A stretch of 64,000 bases of DNA from Psychromicrobium lacuslunae (GTDB lineage: Bacteria; Actinomycetota; Actinomycetes; Actinomycetales; Micrococcaceae). Below the pieces are notes generated by a model. That model had not been told where the DNA came from and searched no databases. It was given only the letters and a program-made list of their open reading frames with translations. Positions within the stretch are counted from its first letter, which is position 1. The number at the start of each line of letters is the position of its first letter. Below are positions 54,749 to 63,588 of the stretch, piece after piece. Made by a program: the position numbers and the translations under genes. The stretch spans positions 2,108,001-2,172,000 of the forward strand of contig NZ_CP011005.1 in the NCBI RefSeq assembly GCF_000950575.1. The letters are read 5' to 3'.

Positions 54749-55573
54749 ATGAACACCTCCGCCGAGAAGATCTTGCCCTGGATTCCCCTAGATGACCCAG
54801 CTGAGAACTACCATCAGGCCTCAAAGTTGAGCCGTTGGGTCAATGACTCATCCTCCGCAATGTACGCCTACGACTTAATGACCGACCCGGAGGCGATAGC
54901 CAGCTTCGGAGTGCCAAGCAGCAACTACCCTTCCGCCGAGCACTATCCACTGGCTAATTCGCGCTGGGGTTCCAGCATCTCCAGCGTGCTACGCAACCGC
55001 CACTCAGCCCAGTCCTTCTCAAATGCTCCGGTGAGCTTCCAAGATTTCAGCACCCTGTTGCGGGAGTCTGCCTGCCTGACCGAAAGCTACGGTCGCGGAG
55101 CCCCCTCGGCTGGCGGACTCTACCCGATTGATATCTATCTCTGCATCACCAATGTTCAAGGGCTACCCGCAGGTTTCTACACCCTGGCAACCCATACGGC
55201 GACGCTACATAAGCTCGAAGTCAGCACCGAGCCGCGACAATTTCTCAAGGAATCGTTGCTCTTCAACGACCTCGCTGCACACTCCGCTTTCCATCTTTTC
55301 TTCATCGCCTCGATGCCTCGGCTACGAATTAAATATGGTCAGCGCTCCTATCGGTTTGCACTGATCGAAACAGGTCATCTTGCTCAGGCAATGATCATGT
55401 GCGCCCAGGAAGCCGGGCTGGCAAGTTGTCCGGTCGGCGGTTTTATCGATCAGAAGATTGACGACTTGTTTTGTCTAGACGGCGTTGAACAATCTGTGCT
55501 TTACAGCGTGGCCTTTGGACAACCCGATTTCAGTCGGGCAGCTGATGTCCGAACCTCTCAAAACCAGAAATGA
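54749..55573 (+). CDS. SagB-type FMN-dependent azoline dehydrogenase
   Basis: A 274-residue nitroreductase-fold enzyme oxidising azolines to azoles. Features: RNRHSAQSFSN (R-x-S FMN contact near 83-93), PSAGGLYPIDIYL (about 117-129), and the Lys/Tyr pair in KYGQRSYRFALIETGHLAQA near 194-213, which is the catalytic signature of the SagB group. Start follows the YcaO stop by 16 bp. Its presence predicts aromatic azoles in the product. Confidence 0.9.
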   Translation: MNTSAEKILPWIPLDDPAENYHQASKLSRWVNDSSSAMYAYDLMTDPEAIASFGVPSSNYPSAEHYPLANSRWGSSISSVLRNRHSAQSFSNAPVSFQDFSTLLRESACLTESYGRGAPSAGGLYPIDIYLCITNVQGLPAGFYTLATHTATLHKLEVSTEPRQFLKESLLFNDLAAHSAFHLFFIASMPRLRIKYGQRSYRFALIETGHLAQAMIMCAQEAGLASCPVGGFIDQKIDDLFCLDGVEQSVLYSVAFGQPDFSRAADVRTSQNQK

Positions 55574-56466
55574 GCAGCATGAATCATCAGTCCACCGTGC
55601 GCTGGCAAGGGGTTACCAAGACCTATCCCAATAAGGTCGCCTTAGCTGACTTCTCCCTCGAGCTGGGGACCGGCGTGCATTGCTTGCTGGGTGCCAATGG
55701 GGCCGGGAAGTCTACTGCGCTCAATATTCTGTGTGGTATTCGCGCGGCCAGCTCAGGAAAGGTCTCGGTGCTTGGCGAGCAGGTGCGGCGTGCTGGGCCA
55801 CAGGCGAAGTTGATTGGTTGTGTACCTCAATCGCTCTCCTTTCCACCTACTCTGAGGGTGGCTGAAGTGGTCCGATTCATCGCTGTGCATTACCCGAAGC
55901 CACTGGACTTCGCCACCGTGGCGGAGAAGCTCGAACTCACTTCACTTCGGAACACCCAATGCGGCAGCCTCTCCGGTGGACAGCGCCGCAGACTAGGAAT
56001 CGCGGTGGCGTTGCTTTCCAACGCTCCCGTACTGATTCTCGATGAGCCGTTAGCCAGCTTAGATATCGACGGCCGAGCCGCTGTACGCCAAATACTGCTG
56101 GAGCAAAAAGAACTAAGTCGCTGCGTGATTATGGCTTCGCACGATTACGCAGAAATCGAAGCCACTGCGGATACAGTTACTTTGCTCAAAGGCGGTCGCA
56201 CCTTATTGAGCGGTGCCACCGAGGCGATCAGAGACACCCTCAACACTCACTATCTGAGCTTTTACAGTGCGGTCGAGCTACCGGCAGAACTTAGCAGATT
56301 AGGCACTGTAGAGAAGCTTGGTGAGCAAAAATACCGGCTCATCACCTCGGAGCCAGATCAGGCGAGTCGATTGATCGTAGGTACGCTGACCGAACCTCGC
56401 TTGCAAATCAGCAAAGCGTCTTTGGAAGATGCGGTCAAGGTGCTGCTTGAGGAGGGGCAGGAATGA
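55570..56466 (+). CDS. ABC transporter ATPase of the RiPP cluster
   Basis: A 298-residue ATPase with Walker A GANGAGKST (about 41-49), Q-loop CVPQSLSF, signature LSGGQRRRLGIA (about 134-145), Walker B PVLILDEPLASLD and switch His in ASHDYAEI. Start overlaps the dehydrogenase stop by four bases. With the next gene it forms an ABC-2-like exporter, giving both export and self-protection. Confidence 0.93.
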   Translation: MSSMNHQSTVRWQGVTKTYPNKVALADFSLELGTGVHCLLGANGAGKSTALNILCGIRAASSGKVSVLGEQVRRAGPQAKLIGCVPQSLSFPPTLRVAEVVRFIAVHYPKPLDFATVAEKLELTSLRNTQCGSLSGGQRRRLGIAVALLSNAPVLILDEPLASLDIDGRAAVRQILLEQKELSRCVIMASHDYAEIEATADTVTLLKGGRTLLSGATEAIRDTLNTHYLSFYSAVELPAELSRLGTVEKLGEQKYRLITSEPDQASRLIVGTLTEPRLQISKASLEDAVKVLLEEGQE

Positions 56467-57182
56467 AATATTTACTTGAGCACACCAGAATTCAATTCCT
56501 TGAACTGTATCGATTGCCCGCTTTCTTCCTTCCCCTGGTTGCGTTGCCAGCGCTCTTTTATCTGATGGCTGGCTCGCATTCCAGCCTCTCCCCGGCTCAC
56601 TCTCTCTTCAATTACCTGGCTTTCGCGATCCTCGGCACCGTGATGTTTCAGTTCGGCGTGGGAATCGCCGGGAACCGCAATGACCCATGGAACGTCTATC
56701 TACTCACGTTATCGGCGAGTCCACGGCTTCGAATAGCTGCACAGTTACTCAGTGCACTGTTATTTAGTCTTGTTTTTGCCTTGCCACTGCTCATCATCGG
56801 CGGGATTAACGGCGCTTTGCTTTCCGCCTCTCCGAGCGCCCTCGGGCTGGGCACCTTGGCCCTGCTGAGTGGCGGCATCGTGCACGGCAGCCTCGGTTTG
56901 GCACTTGGATACTGGCTACCAGTAAAAGGGGCGGTTCCTCTGACCAACCTGATCTACTTCCCGCTATCTTTTGTCGGCGGGCTATTCGGTCCGGTGCAAT
57001 TAGGCGCACTTCAATTCCTACACTCCTTCAGTCCAACAGGAGCCTGGACCGACCTGATTGCCTCAGCTTTGCGAAGCCAGTTCAATTTCGTGGCAACGCT
57101 GACCCTCGGAATCTACTTCGTACTTTGCGCCACCGCCGCCATTATCGGTTACCGAAGAGTGGAGCAAACCGAGTACCACTAA
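56463..57182 (+). CDS. ABC-2-like exporter permease of the RiPP cluster
   Basis: A 239-residue membrane protein with six transmembrane helices, beginning after a short amphipathic start (MKYLLEHTRIQFLELYRL). Translation overlaps the ATPase gene (ATGA). There is no peptidase domain, so leader removal needs another protease. It ends 14 bp before the convergent murB stop, which marks the right border of the cluster. Confidence 0.88.
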   Translation: MKYLLEHTRIQFLELYRLPAFFLPLVALPALFYLMAGSHSSLSPAHSLFNYLAFAILGTVMFQFGVGIAGNRNDPWNVYLLTLSASPRLRIAAQLLSALLFSLVFALPLLIIGGINGALLSASPSALGLGTLALLSGGIVHGSLGLALGYWLPVKGAVPLTNLIYFPLSFVGGLFGPVQLGALQFLHSFSPTGAWTDLIASALRSQFNFVATLTLGIYFVLCATAAIIGYRRVEQTEYH

Positions 57183-57195
57183 ATCTTTTCAGCAG

Positions 57196-58245
57196 TTAGA
57201 GCTGGCAGCCAATTAAGAGCGGTTCTGGCTCTAGGAGGATGCCAAAGCGTTCCTGCACACCGGCACGAACAGCTCTGGCAACCGCGAGTAAGTCCTCGGC
57301 GCTTGCCCCTCCCCGATTGGTGACCGCCAGGGTGTGTTTGGTGGACAGTGTCGCCCGTCCGCCGCTCAGCTCCGCACCAAAACCCTTAGCAAATCCAGCC
57401 TGCGAAATCAGCCAAGCCGCACTCAGTTTGACTTGGTCTTCGCCATCCACCGGATAGCGGGGAGCGGCTTCGGGAAGCTGAGCAGCCGCGGCCTGCGAGA
57501 CGATCGGATTGGTGAAGAATGACCCGGTGGAATAAGTATCCCGGTCCTCCGCGGCGAGGACCATGCCCTTAGCTGCCCGCAGTTCCAGCACAGCTCGACG
57601 GACATCGCGAGCATAAGCTCGCTCGCCGACCTGCACACCGAGCCGTTTAGCCAATTCGGCATAGCGCAGCGGTGCGCTCATTCTGCCCAGCGCGAGCTGA
57701 AACTCAACGGTCAGCACCACAAAACGTGGTGAACCGGTCGAGGTCGCCCGCTTGAGCATTGAATCACGATAGCCAAAGCCAAGCTCCGAATTCGTGAACG
57801 TCTTGACTTGGTTCAGCTGGCGATCCCAGACCCTGATCGCGGCAACGGTTTGCGAGACATCGGCCCCATAGGCACCAACGTTTTGCACCGGCGTCGCGCC
57901 AGTTAAGCCCGGAATTCCGGAGAGTGCTTCCAGGCCGCTCCAGGCATGCAGCACCGACTGTTCAACCAGCTCGTCCCAAGGCTGGCCAGCCTGCACTAGC
58001 ACCGAAGCGCCACCGCAACTGTCTTCGGAGGAGACCTTGAACCCCTCGCTAGCGATCAGTAGCACCGTGCCGTCAAAGCCTTCATCGGCGATCAGCAGAT
58101 TCGATCCCCCACCGATGATTAGCAGTTTTTCTCCGGCGGCGTCCGCTGCCCGGACCGCCTCAATCACTTCGGATTCAGAGCCAGCACGGACAAATTTCTC
58201 CGCTGGTCCGCCTACTTCGGAGGTCGTCAGCTCAGCCAATCTCAT
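57196..58245 (-). CDS. murB: UDP-N-acetylenolpyruvoylglucosamine reductase
   Basis: A 349-residue MurB that makes UDP-MurNAc, a peptidoglycan precursor. FAD-binding features LLIIGGGSNLLIADEGFDG (about 41-59), the substrate region LSGIPGLTGATPVQNVGAYG and the catalytic FGYRDSMLK are clear; the proton donor Glu is in a C-terminal LLEPE-like stretch. Start ATG 58245 is preferred over an upstream ATG that overlaps the next gene's 3' end. Convergent with the RiPP cluster. Confidence 0.95.
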   Translation of the reverse strand: MRLAELTTSEVGGPAEKFVRAGSESEVIEAVRAADAAGEKLLIIGGGSNLLIADEGFDGTVLLIASEGFKVSSEDSCGGASVLVQAGQPWDELVEQSVLHAWSGLEALSGIPGLTGATPVQNVGAYGADVSQTVAAIRVWDRQLNQVKTFTNSELGFGYRDSMLKRATSTGSPRFVVLTVEFQLALGRMSAPLRYAELAKRLGVQVGERAYARDVRRAVLELRAAKGMVLAAEDRDTYSTGSFFTNPIVSQAAAAQLPEAAPRYPVDGEDQVKLSAAWLISQAGFAKGFGAELSGGRATLSTKHTLAVTNRGGASAEDLLAVARAVRAGVQERFGILLEPEPLLIGCQL

Positions 58246-58255
58246 AGCTTCAAGC

Positions 58256-59557
58256 CTACCCTCGCCGGGCCTCATGGCCGGTCCCCACTGGCGGACCTGA
58301 TTCCGGCCGACGGGTCACCGAGGTGAGCAGGAAACTGACGACGATGAGCACCAGAACCGCCAATAGCGAGTGCAGCACGCCAATGTGCTCGGCAAGCAGC
58401 CCGAGCAACGGGGGTCCGCAGAGAAAAGCACCGTAGCCAATTGTTGATACCACCGAAACCCTGGCGGCGGCGCGCACCGGGTCATCGGCAGCCGCCGACA
58501 TGCCCACTGGAAAACCGAGCGAGGAGCCTAAGCCCCAAATCACCAGCCCGACAAAGGCCCAGCCGGGGCTTGGCGCAAACACAAAGAGCACCAGGCCGAG
58601 CGCCGCCGTCGAGGCGCAGACTCGTAACACCACCACTCGCCCCCAACGATCCAGGAAGATCGTGCCGCTGAACCGACCAATTGTCATCGCGGTAACAAAA
58701 ACCCCGTAGCCGAGAGCCCCAATCGCATTGTCCTGACCATAGCCATCGGCCAGGGCGAGCGGTACCCAATCCCCCGCCGCACCTTCGGCGAGCGCCAGAC
58801 CGAGCACCAGCACACCAATCAAAATCGTGCGGGGTTCTCGCCAGGCAGCGGCAACCTGACTCTTCGCGTCCAGCTTCTGGCCGGGTTGCACTGCCGGGAT
58901 CGGCCCGGTGATCGGATCGCGAGTCAGCTCGATGTTCCGGTCGCTAGAAGCGATCACGCGCTCGCTCTTATCGGACTGAAAGCGCCGACTCGCCCAGTAA
59001 ACCAAGCTGGCAACGGCTAAACCGGCGAGCGAAAAATGCCAGAGCACGGGAACCCCGAGGCCCGCCGCGAGCGCACTCAGCGCCGCTCCAATGACCGTGC
59101 CAGCGCTGAAGGCACCGTGCAGCCTTGGCATAATGTGACGCTCCAGGGCACGTTCCAGGCTGGCCCCTTCGACATTGGAGGCGGTGTTCCATGGCGAGAC
59201 GCCGATGCCGATGACGGCCAGTCCCGCTCCGGTCACGATGGGATTACCAAAGCTGCTCACGCCCAAACCAGTGAGCAGCAGGCCGGTCGACATCACGGTA
59301 GCGCCCAGCACGGTGGCACGTCGTGGCCCTAGTCGAGCCACCACCAGACCGGAAAGCGACACCGAGATGAAGGAGCCAAGACTGAGGCACAGCAGTAGGC
59401 CACCTATCGAGGCCGGGGTGAGGGAAAGTCCGTCACGTATCGCCGGAATTCGCCCCACCCAGGAAGCGGCGCCCACGCCAGACATGAAGTATGCCAGCAG
59501 GACGGCGTTGCGCCACTGCTTGAGCGCAGTAATTGACGGCGGCGAAGCCGCTGTCAC
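58256..59557 (-). CDS. MFS transporter
   Basis: A 433-residue major facilitator with twelve transmembrane helices and a basic central loop. MFS motif-A-like SGLVVARLGPRRATVLGA is near residues 70-87. The substrate is unknown. It starts within four bases of the end of the MaoC gene in the same direction and ends 10 bp before murB, suggesting a shared transcript. Confidence 0.9.
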   Translation of the reverse strand: MTAASPPSITALKQWRNAVLLAYFMSGVGAASWVGRIPAIRDGLSLTPASIGGLLLCLSLGSFISVSLSGLVVARLGPRRATVLGATVMSTGLLLTGLGVSSFGNPIVTGAGLAVIGIGVSPWNTASNVEGASLERALERHIMPRLHGAFSAGTVIGAALSALAAGLGVPVLWHFSLAGLAVASLVYWASRRFQSDKSERVIASSDRNIELTRDPITGPIPAVQPGQKLDAKSQVAAAWREPRTILIGVLVLGLALAEGAAGDWVPLALADGYGQDNAIGALGYGVFVTAMTIGRFSGTIFLDRWGRVVVLRVCASTAALGLVLFVFAPSPGWAFVGLVIWGLGSSLGFPVGMSAAADDPVRAAARVSVVSTIGYGAFLCGPPLLGLLAEHIGVLHSLLAVLVLIVVSFLLTSVTRRPESGPPVGTGHEARRG

Positions 59558-59979
59558 GTCAGGCGGACCAGCGCTTGCGCTTTGACCAGCACTTTCTGGC
59601 CGTCGGTGCTCACCGTTAAATCAATACGCGCGGTCTTAGCTTCCTCGTCCAAGGCACCCACCACAGCACTGACTTCGATCACCGCACCGTTTTCGTCGTC
59701 GGCCACCGGCACCGGCTTGGTAAAACGCGTCTGGTAGTCAATCACCGCTGCTGGGTCACCAACCCAGTCGGTCACTAGCTGCACCGCCGAACCCATGGTG
59801 AACATGCCGTGAGCTATCACACCGGGCAGCTCAACTTCGAGGGCAAACCGTTCGTTCCAATGAATCGGGTTGAAGTCCCCCGAGGCACCTGCATAGCGGA
59901 TCAAATCTTCGCGACTCACCGAAATGCTGCGCTCAGCAATCAGTTCACCAACGCTGAGGGTGGAAAACTCGACGCTCAT
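59554..59979 (-). CDS. MaoC-family dehydratase (hotdog fold)
   Basis: A 141-residue hotdog dehydratase. The hydratase signature YAGASGDFNPIHWNERFA is at about 29-46, with Asp and His as catalytic residues, followed by GVIAHGMFTMG. Paired by a four-base overlap with the neighbouring gene, so the two proteins probably form a heterodimer like HadAB-type dehydratases acting on 3-hydroxyacyl groups. Substrate unknown. Confidence 0.9.
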   Translation of the reverse strand: MSVEFSTLSVGELIAERSISVSREDLIRYAGASGDFNPIHWNERFALEVELPGVIAHGMFTMGSAVQLVTDWVGDPAAVIDYQTRFTKPVPVADDENGAVIEVSAVVGALDEEAKTARIDLTVSTDGQKVLVKAQALVRLT

Positions 59980-60431
59980 TCGCCCTCCTCTTGGCTTCGC
60001 ACCAAAATCGCCGATCTGGTGGTCGCTACCGCCTCACCATCTGTGCTGGTGATCTCGGCACGGGTGGTGATCATCGCGCCGGCCCCCATGCTCCGAATTG
60101 AATCCACATGCAGTTCGGCTTGCAGGGCGTCGCCAGCGACAATGGGGCGATGATGAGTGAACCGCTGCTCAGCATGCACTACTCGGGAGAAATCAATGCC
60201 CGACTCCGGGTCAAGCACAAGTTGCGCGTCGGCTTGCTGGGCGATGATGATGGCGAAAGTCGCCGGGGCGAGAAGGTCTTGATAGCCGAGTTCCTGAGCC
60301 GCACTCAGCTCAAAATGCGCAGGATGAGTCGCCTTGACTGCTTTGGCGAACTCGCGAATTTTCTCTCGGCCGACGTCGTAAACGGACGTCGCGGGGTAGA
60401 CCCTCCCCAGCAAATCAGGGTTGACGGACAT
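59976..60431 (-). CDS. MaoC-like (FAS1-type) dehydratase subunit
   Basis: A 151-residue hotdog protein lacking the full catalytic motif of its partner, as expected of an acyl-binding subunit. Start ATG 60431 (MSVNPDLLGRVY) has AGGAGAG upstream; a longer frame would translate the 54-bp tandem repeats and is rejected. It overlaps the next gene by four bases and precedes the MFS and murB genes. Confidence 0.85.
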   Translation of the reverse strand: MSVNPDLLGRVYPATSVYDVGREKIREFAKAVKATHPAHFELSAAQELGYQDLLAPATFAIIIAQQADAQLVLDPESGIDFSRVVHAEQRFTHHRPIVAGDALQAELHVDSIRSMGAGAMITTRAEITSTDGEAVATTRSAILVRSQEEGE

Positions 60432-60466
60432 GGCTCTCCTAGACAAAGAAATCAATGACTCTAAGC

Positions 60467-60628
60467 CTATCTCCCGAGGGGCCCCAGCCGAACTCGTGAG
60501 GATGGGGAGGGAGATAGGCGCTATCTCCCGAGGGGCCCCAGCCGAACTCGTGAGGATGGGGAGGGAGATAGGCGCTATCTCCCGAGGGGCCCCAGCCGAA
60601 CTCGTGAGGATGGGGAGGGAGATAGGCG
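60467..60628. repeat. Three perfect 54-bp tandem repeats
   Basis: Three identical units (60467-60520, 60521-60574, 60575-60628), followed by a 5-bp partial. Each unit contains the inverted arms CCTATCTCCC / GGGAGATAGG, so it is a tandem palindrome. It lies between the MaoC-like start and the bioD stop, and looks like amplification of a mobile-repeat unit. Confidence 0.9.
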
Positions 60629-60701
60629 CTATCCCCACTTCCTCCCACGATTCGTACCTCACCGCGGGTCCCTCGGAAGCGTGGGGCCACCCCGAGGGCC
60701 C

Positions 60702-61385
60702 TTAGCCGTGAGACTTTAGCCAGCTCCTTGCACCAGCCCGAAATTGTTCAGCGCTTAGTTGGCCAGCGCCGCTCGGAATTGCGCCGAGCAGTTCGCTCCG
60801 TAATTCCGCCAGATACTCGTGGTTGCTAAAGGCTATTCGATCCGGCGCAGCTGGCCAACTGCCAATGATGAGTTTCGGCTCTGACACTCCCCTATGCCGG
60901 AGAGCTTCCAAAGTGAGTTCAGTGTGATTGAGGGTGCCGAGTGCACTCCGGCAGACCACAATGGCAGTTGACTCCGGAAAGGCCAGCATCAGATCGGCCA
61001 GCGTGTGACCGGCCAGATCAAGCTTCACCAAGAGACCGCCAGCCCCTTCCACCAGTACCCGATCATGCTGAGCCATCAATTGCTGAATTCGCGCAATGTG
61101 GTCGCCAAGAGTGGGTAGCTCACGTCTTTCCGCGGCAGCCGCGGGCACCGGAGCCATTGGCTCGCGCAGCCGGATGCCCTCGGCGACGGCTTGAACACCA
61201 GTGAGCCTAGCGACCTCCTCGACGTCGCCAGGCTGTCCCGCCGACACACCGGTTTGAGTCGGTTTATAAACCGCCACCGTCTCGGGGTGCAGCGCTGCAG
61301 CAAGCGCGGCGGTGGCGATCGTCTTGCCAACCTCGGTGTCGGTGCCGGTGACAAAGATCAGTTTACGAAGTTCCTGACTCATCAC
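60702..61385 (-). CDS. bioD: Dethiobiotin synthetase
   Basis: A 227-residue ATP-dependent enzyme that makes dethiobiotin. The P-loop GTDTEVGKT is at about 14-22, with VEGAGGLLVKL near 112-122. Start overlaps the P450 gene by four bases. It is the last gene of a four-gene biotin operon, whose bioB is not in this window. Confidence 0.94.
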   Translation of the reverse strand: MMSQELRKLIFVTGTDTEVGKTIATAALAAALHPETVAVYKPTQTGVSAGQPGDVEEVARLTGVQAVAEGIRLREPMAPVPAAAAERRELPTLGDHIARIQQLMAQHDRVLVEGAGGLLVKLDLAGHTLADLMLAFPESTAIVVCRSALGTLNHTELTLEALRHRGVSEPKLIIGSWPAAPDRIAFSNHEYLAELRSELLGAIPSGAGQLSAEQFRAGARSWLKSHG

Positions 61386-62446
61386 GGCGTCCTTTCCACC
61401 ATTACGGTGTCCGGAGACTGAAAAGATAGCAGCCTGGTCCAGCTCGGCTCAGCGGAAACGATTCGAAGAGCTGGCAGCAGCCGCGCCGTAGTCTGCAGCA
61501 CGCAGACGGTCTCAAGTTCCGCAAGCTTGGCGCCCAGGCAACGATGCAGCCCGTGACCGAAGGCTAACGAATATCCGTTGTCACCTGCCCCGGGAAGGTG
61601 GTGCCCACTGAGTTCGAGCAGAATCTCGGCTCCGGCGGGTATTGCGCTGCCGGCCAGCTGGGTGTCTCGGCTAGCAACTCGTCGCCAGGTGGGCACCGAG
61701 GACTCGGTGGCAAGCAATTGACGAACGAACGAGTCCGCGGAGAGAGCCCCATCGGCCAGGGCCTGCCAGCAACCTGGATGACTCAGCGCCCGATAAAAGG
61801 CAATGCTGATCAGTTGGGAAGTGGTTTCCTGGCCTGCGATGATGAGGAAGTAGCCAAGAGAACAGATCTCCGGCACACTCAGGCCGGTGGCATGCAGCAA
61901 ACCGAATAAGCTCTGATCCCCGCGATGCTGCTCGACTTTAGCGATCAGCCACTGATAGAAGGCAGCGGCGCTTATCGCCAGCTCAGCTTGCCGTGGTTCG
62001 TCGGGCCAGCCCCAGAAAAGCTCAAGCGAATCTCGGCTCCAGGTCTTCAGGATCGCTAGATCGGGTAGCTCAACCCCTATCAACTCCTGCAAGATCAGCG
62101 GAGGAATGTGGCGTCCCACCGCTCCGGCCAGATCGACTGTCGAGCTCTGCAAAACAGCCTCAGTCAGTTCGCAGCGGCTGGTCACGATCTCAGTCACGAG
62201 CGGAAGAATGCTCGCCACCTTGGCGGGCGAAAAGAAGCCGGCAACCTGCTGACGCACTTGCCGGTGCCGTTCGCCAGTTGCCGAGGCCAGCACCGGTGGC
62301 AACGCGAACTTGGCTTTGCTGAGAATGCGAAGAGTCGCGCTGCTCAACGGCACCACCGAAGTGAGCGCGTTGGTAGGCAGAAAGTCATCCACTCGTCGTA
62401 AAACTTCCCGCACTTCGTCCGGTTCTTGCACCAACTGATAATTCAT
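61382..62446 (-). CDS. Cytochrome P450 in the biotin operon, without ExxR motif
   Basis: A short P450 of 354 residues; ATG 62446 overlaps the bioF stop (ATGA). I-helix AGQETT (205-210) and heme-ligand loop FGHGLHRCLG (Cys303) are normal, and HRQVR... matches the C-helix. At the K-helix, where VEELLR stands in relatives, this protein reads VRQLLA (241-246): both Glu and Arg of the ExxR motif are missing, as in CYP157-type enzymes. The following meander is also shortened. Position suggests a BioI-like role in making pimeloyl units. Confidence 0.87.
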   Translation of the reverse strand: MNYQLVQEPDEVREVLRRVDDFLPTNALTSVVPLSSATLRILSKAKFALPPVLASATGERHRQVRQQVAGFFSPAKVASILPLVTEIVTSRCELTEAVLQSSTVDLAGAVGRHIPPLILQELIGVELPDLAILKTWSRDSLELFWGWPDEPRQAELAISAAAFYQWLIAKVEQHRGDQSLFGLLHATGLSVPEICSLGYFLIIAGQETTSQLISIAFYRALSHPGCWQALADGALSADSFVRQLLATESSVPTWRRVASRDTQLAGSAIPAGAEILLELSGHHLPGAGDNGYSLAFGHGLHRCLGAKLAELETVCVLQTTARLLPALRIVSAEPSWTRLLSFQSPDTVMVERTP

Positions 62447-63588
62447 TGCCTGTCTTTCGGTCGTTGACAATTCCCGCCAATCAATTCCCGGAGGAACGCG
62501 GTAGCGGCCACTACCTCGGCCTGGTCCGCCCCAGCGTGAGCGGTCAGTCGCAGCCGGGAAACCCCATCGGGCACACTCGGCGGACGGAAACAGCCCACCA
62601 GAATTCCATGGTTGCGAAGCTCCGCGGTAATCTCGACAGCTTGCTCGGCGCCACCCACCACGACCGATTGCACGGCGCCGGGGGCCTTCCTTAGCTGGAT
62701 ACCCATAGAGATCTGCTCAGCAATCTGGTGCAGTGATTCAACACGTTCCGGTTCGGCCCGGATGATCCGGCAGGCCTCCGCCGCTGCCGCCGCCGAGGCG
62801 GGCGCCAAACCGGTATCAAAAATGAACGACCTGGCGGTGTTCACCAATTGCTCCCGGAACATTCGCTTAGCAAGCACCACCCCACCTTGCGCGGCAAGTG
62901 CCTTGGACAAGGTTGCGGTGACCACCAAATACTCCAGATCGGCTAAGCCAAGAGCATGTACCAATCCCCGTCCAGCACCCATCACACCCAGGCCGTGGGC
63001 CTCATCGACCAGCAGCAAGGCGTCATATCGTGCGCACAGCTCCGCTATCGAGCTGAGATCAGCCAAATCCCCGAGCACCGAATAGACCGACTCAACCACC
63101 ACCACTGCTCGCTTCGCGGAACGACCGGCCAGGCTATGCTCAAGGGCGGCAAGATCGGCATGCGGCGCTGTGATCAGTGGCGAGCGGCTGAGCCGTGCGG
63201 CATCAAATAAGGAAGCATGACAATGCGCGTCCAGCACAATCAAGGTATTCGGCCCACCGAGCGAGCCGAGCACGCCCAGGTTTGCCAGGTACCCGCTGGA
63301 GAAGACCAGCGCTGCTTCTTGCCCGGTCAGCTGGCAAAGCTCGCCTTCAAGTTCCTCATGCACCGGAAGCGTTCCGCTAACCACCCGGGAGGCGCAGGCG
63401 CCCGTGCCGGAGAGTTGCAGGGCGGTGGTCGCGGCCAGGATCAACCGTGGGTCCTTCGACAGCGAAAGGTAGTCATTGGAGGCGAGATCAAGTAATCCTG
63501 CTGCGACCGGAATAGCACGACGCTGCTGGCTCCGGCGGGCTCGCACGCGGGCCGCTTCCAACAGCCAGTCGCTGACCGCCAAATTCAT
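62443..63588 (-). CDS. bioF: 8-amino-7-oxononanoate synthase
   Basis: A 381-residue PLP enzyme that joins pimeloyl-CoA/ACP with alanine. Motifs: DLASNDYLSLSKDP (34-47), VDEAHGLGVMGAGRGLV (194-210) and PLP-Lys229 in TATLSKALAAQGG. It overlaps bioA at its start and the P450 gene at its end, each by four bases. Confidence 0.94.
   Translation of the reverse strand: MNLAVSDWLLEAARVRARRSQQRRAIPVAAGLLDLASNDYLSLSKDPRLILAATTALQLSGTGACASRVVSGTLPVHEELEGELCQLTGQEAALVFSSGYLANLGVLGSLGGPNTLIVLDAHCHASLFDAARLSRSPLITAPHADLAALEHSLAGRSAKRAVVVVESVYSVLGDLADLSSIAELCARYDALLLVDEAHGLGVMGAGRGLVHALGLADLEYLVVTATLSKALAAQGGVVLAKRMFREQLVNTARSFIFDTGLAPASAAAAAEACRIIRAEPERVESLHQIAEQISMGIQLRKAPGAVQSVVVGGAEQAVEITAELRNHGILVGCFRPPSVPDGVSRLRLTAHAGADQAEVVAATAFLRELIGGNCQRPKDRQ

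Noticed and set aside
52500-57182. Thiopeptide or lanthipeptide interpretation of the RiPP cluster
   Set aside because: No lantibiotic-type dehydratase, pyridine synthase or LanC-like gene is present; only azoline-forming enzymes are seen.
60467-60628. Possible CRISPR array
   Set aside because: The three units are contiguous and identical, with no variable spacers, and there are no cas genes.
60432-60662. Extension of the MaoC-like protein through three copies of a repeated peptide
   Set aside because: The repeats are intergenic 54-bp DNA repeats that happen to stay open; ATG 60431 has its own ribosome binding site and starts the conserved domain.
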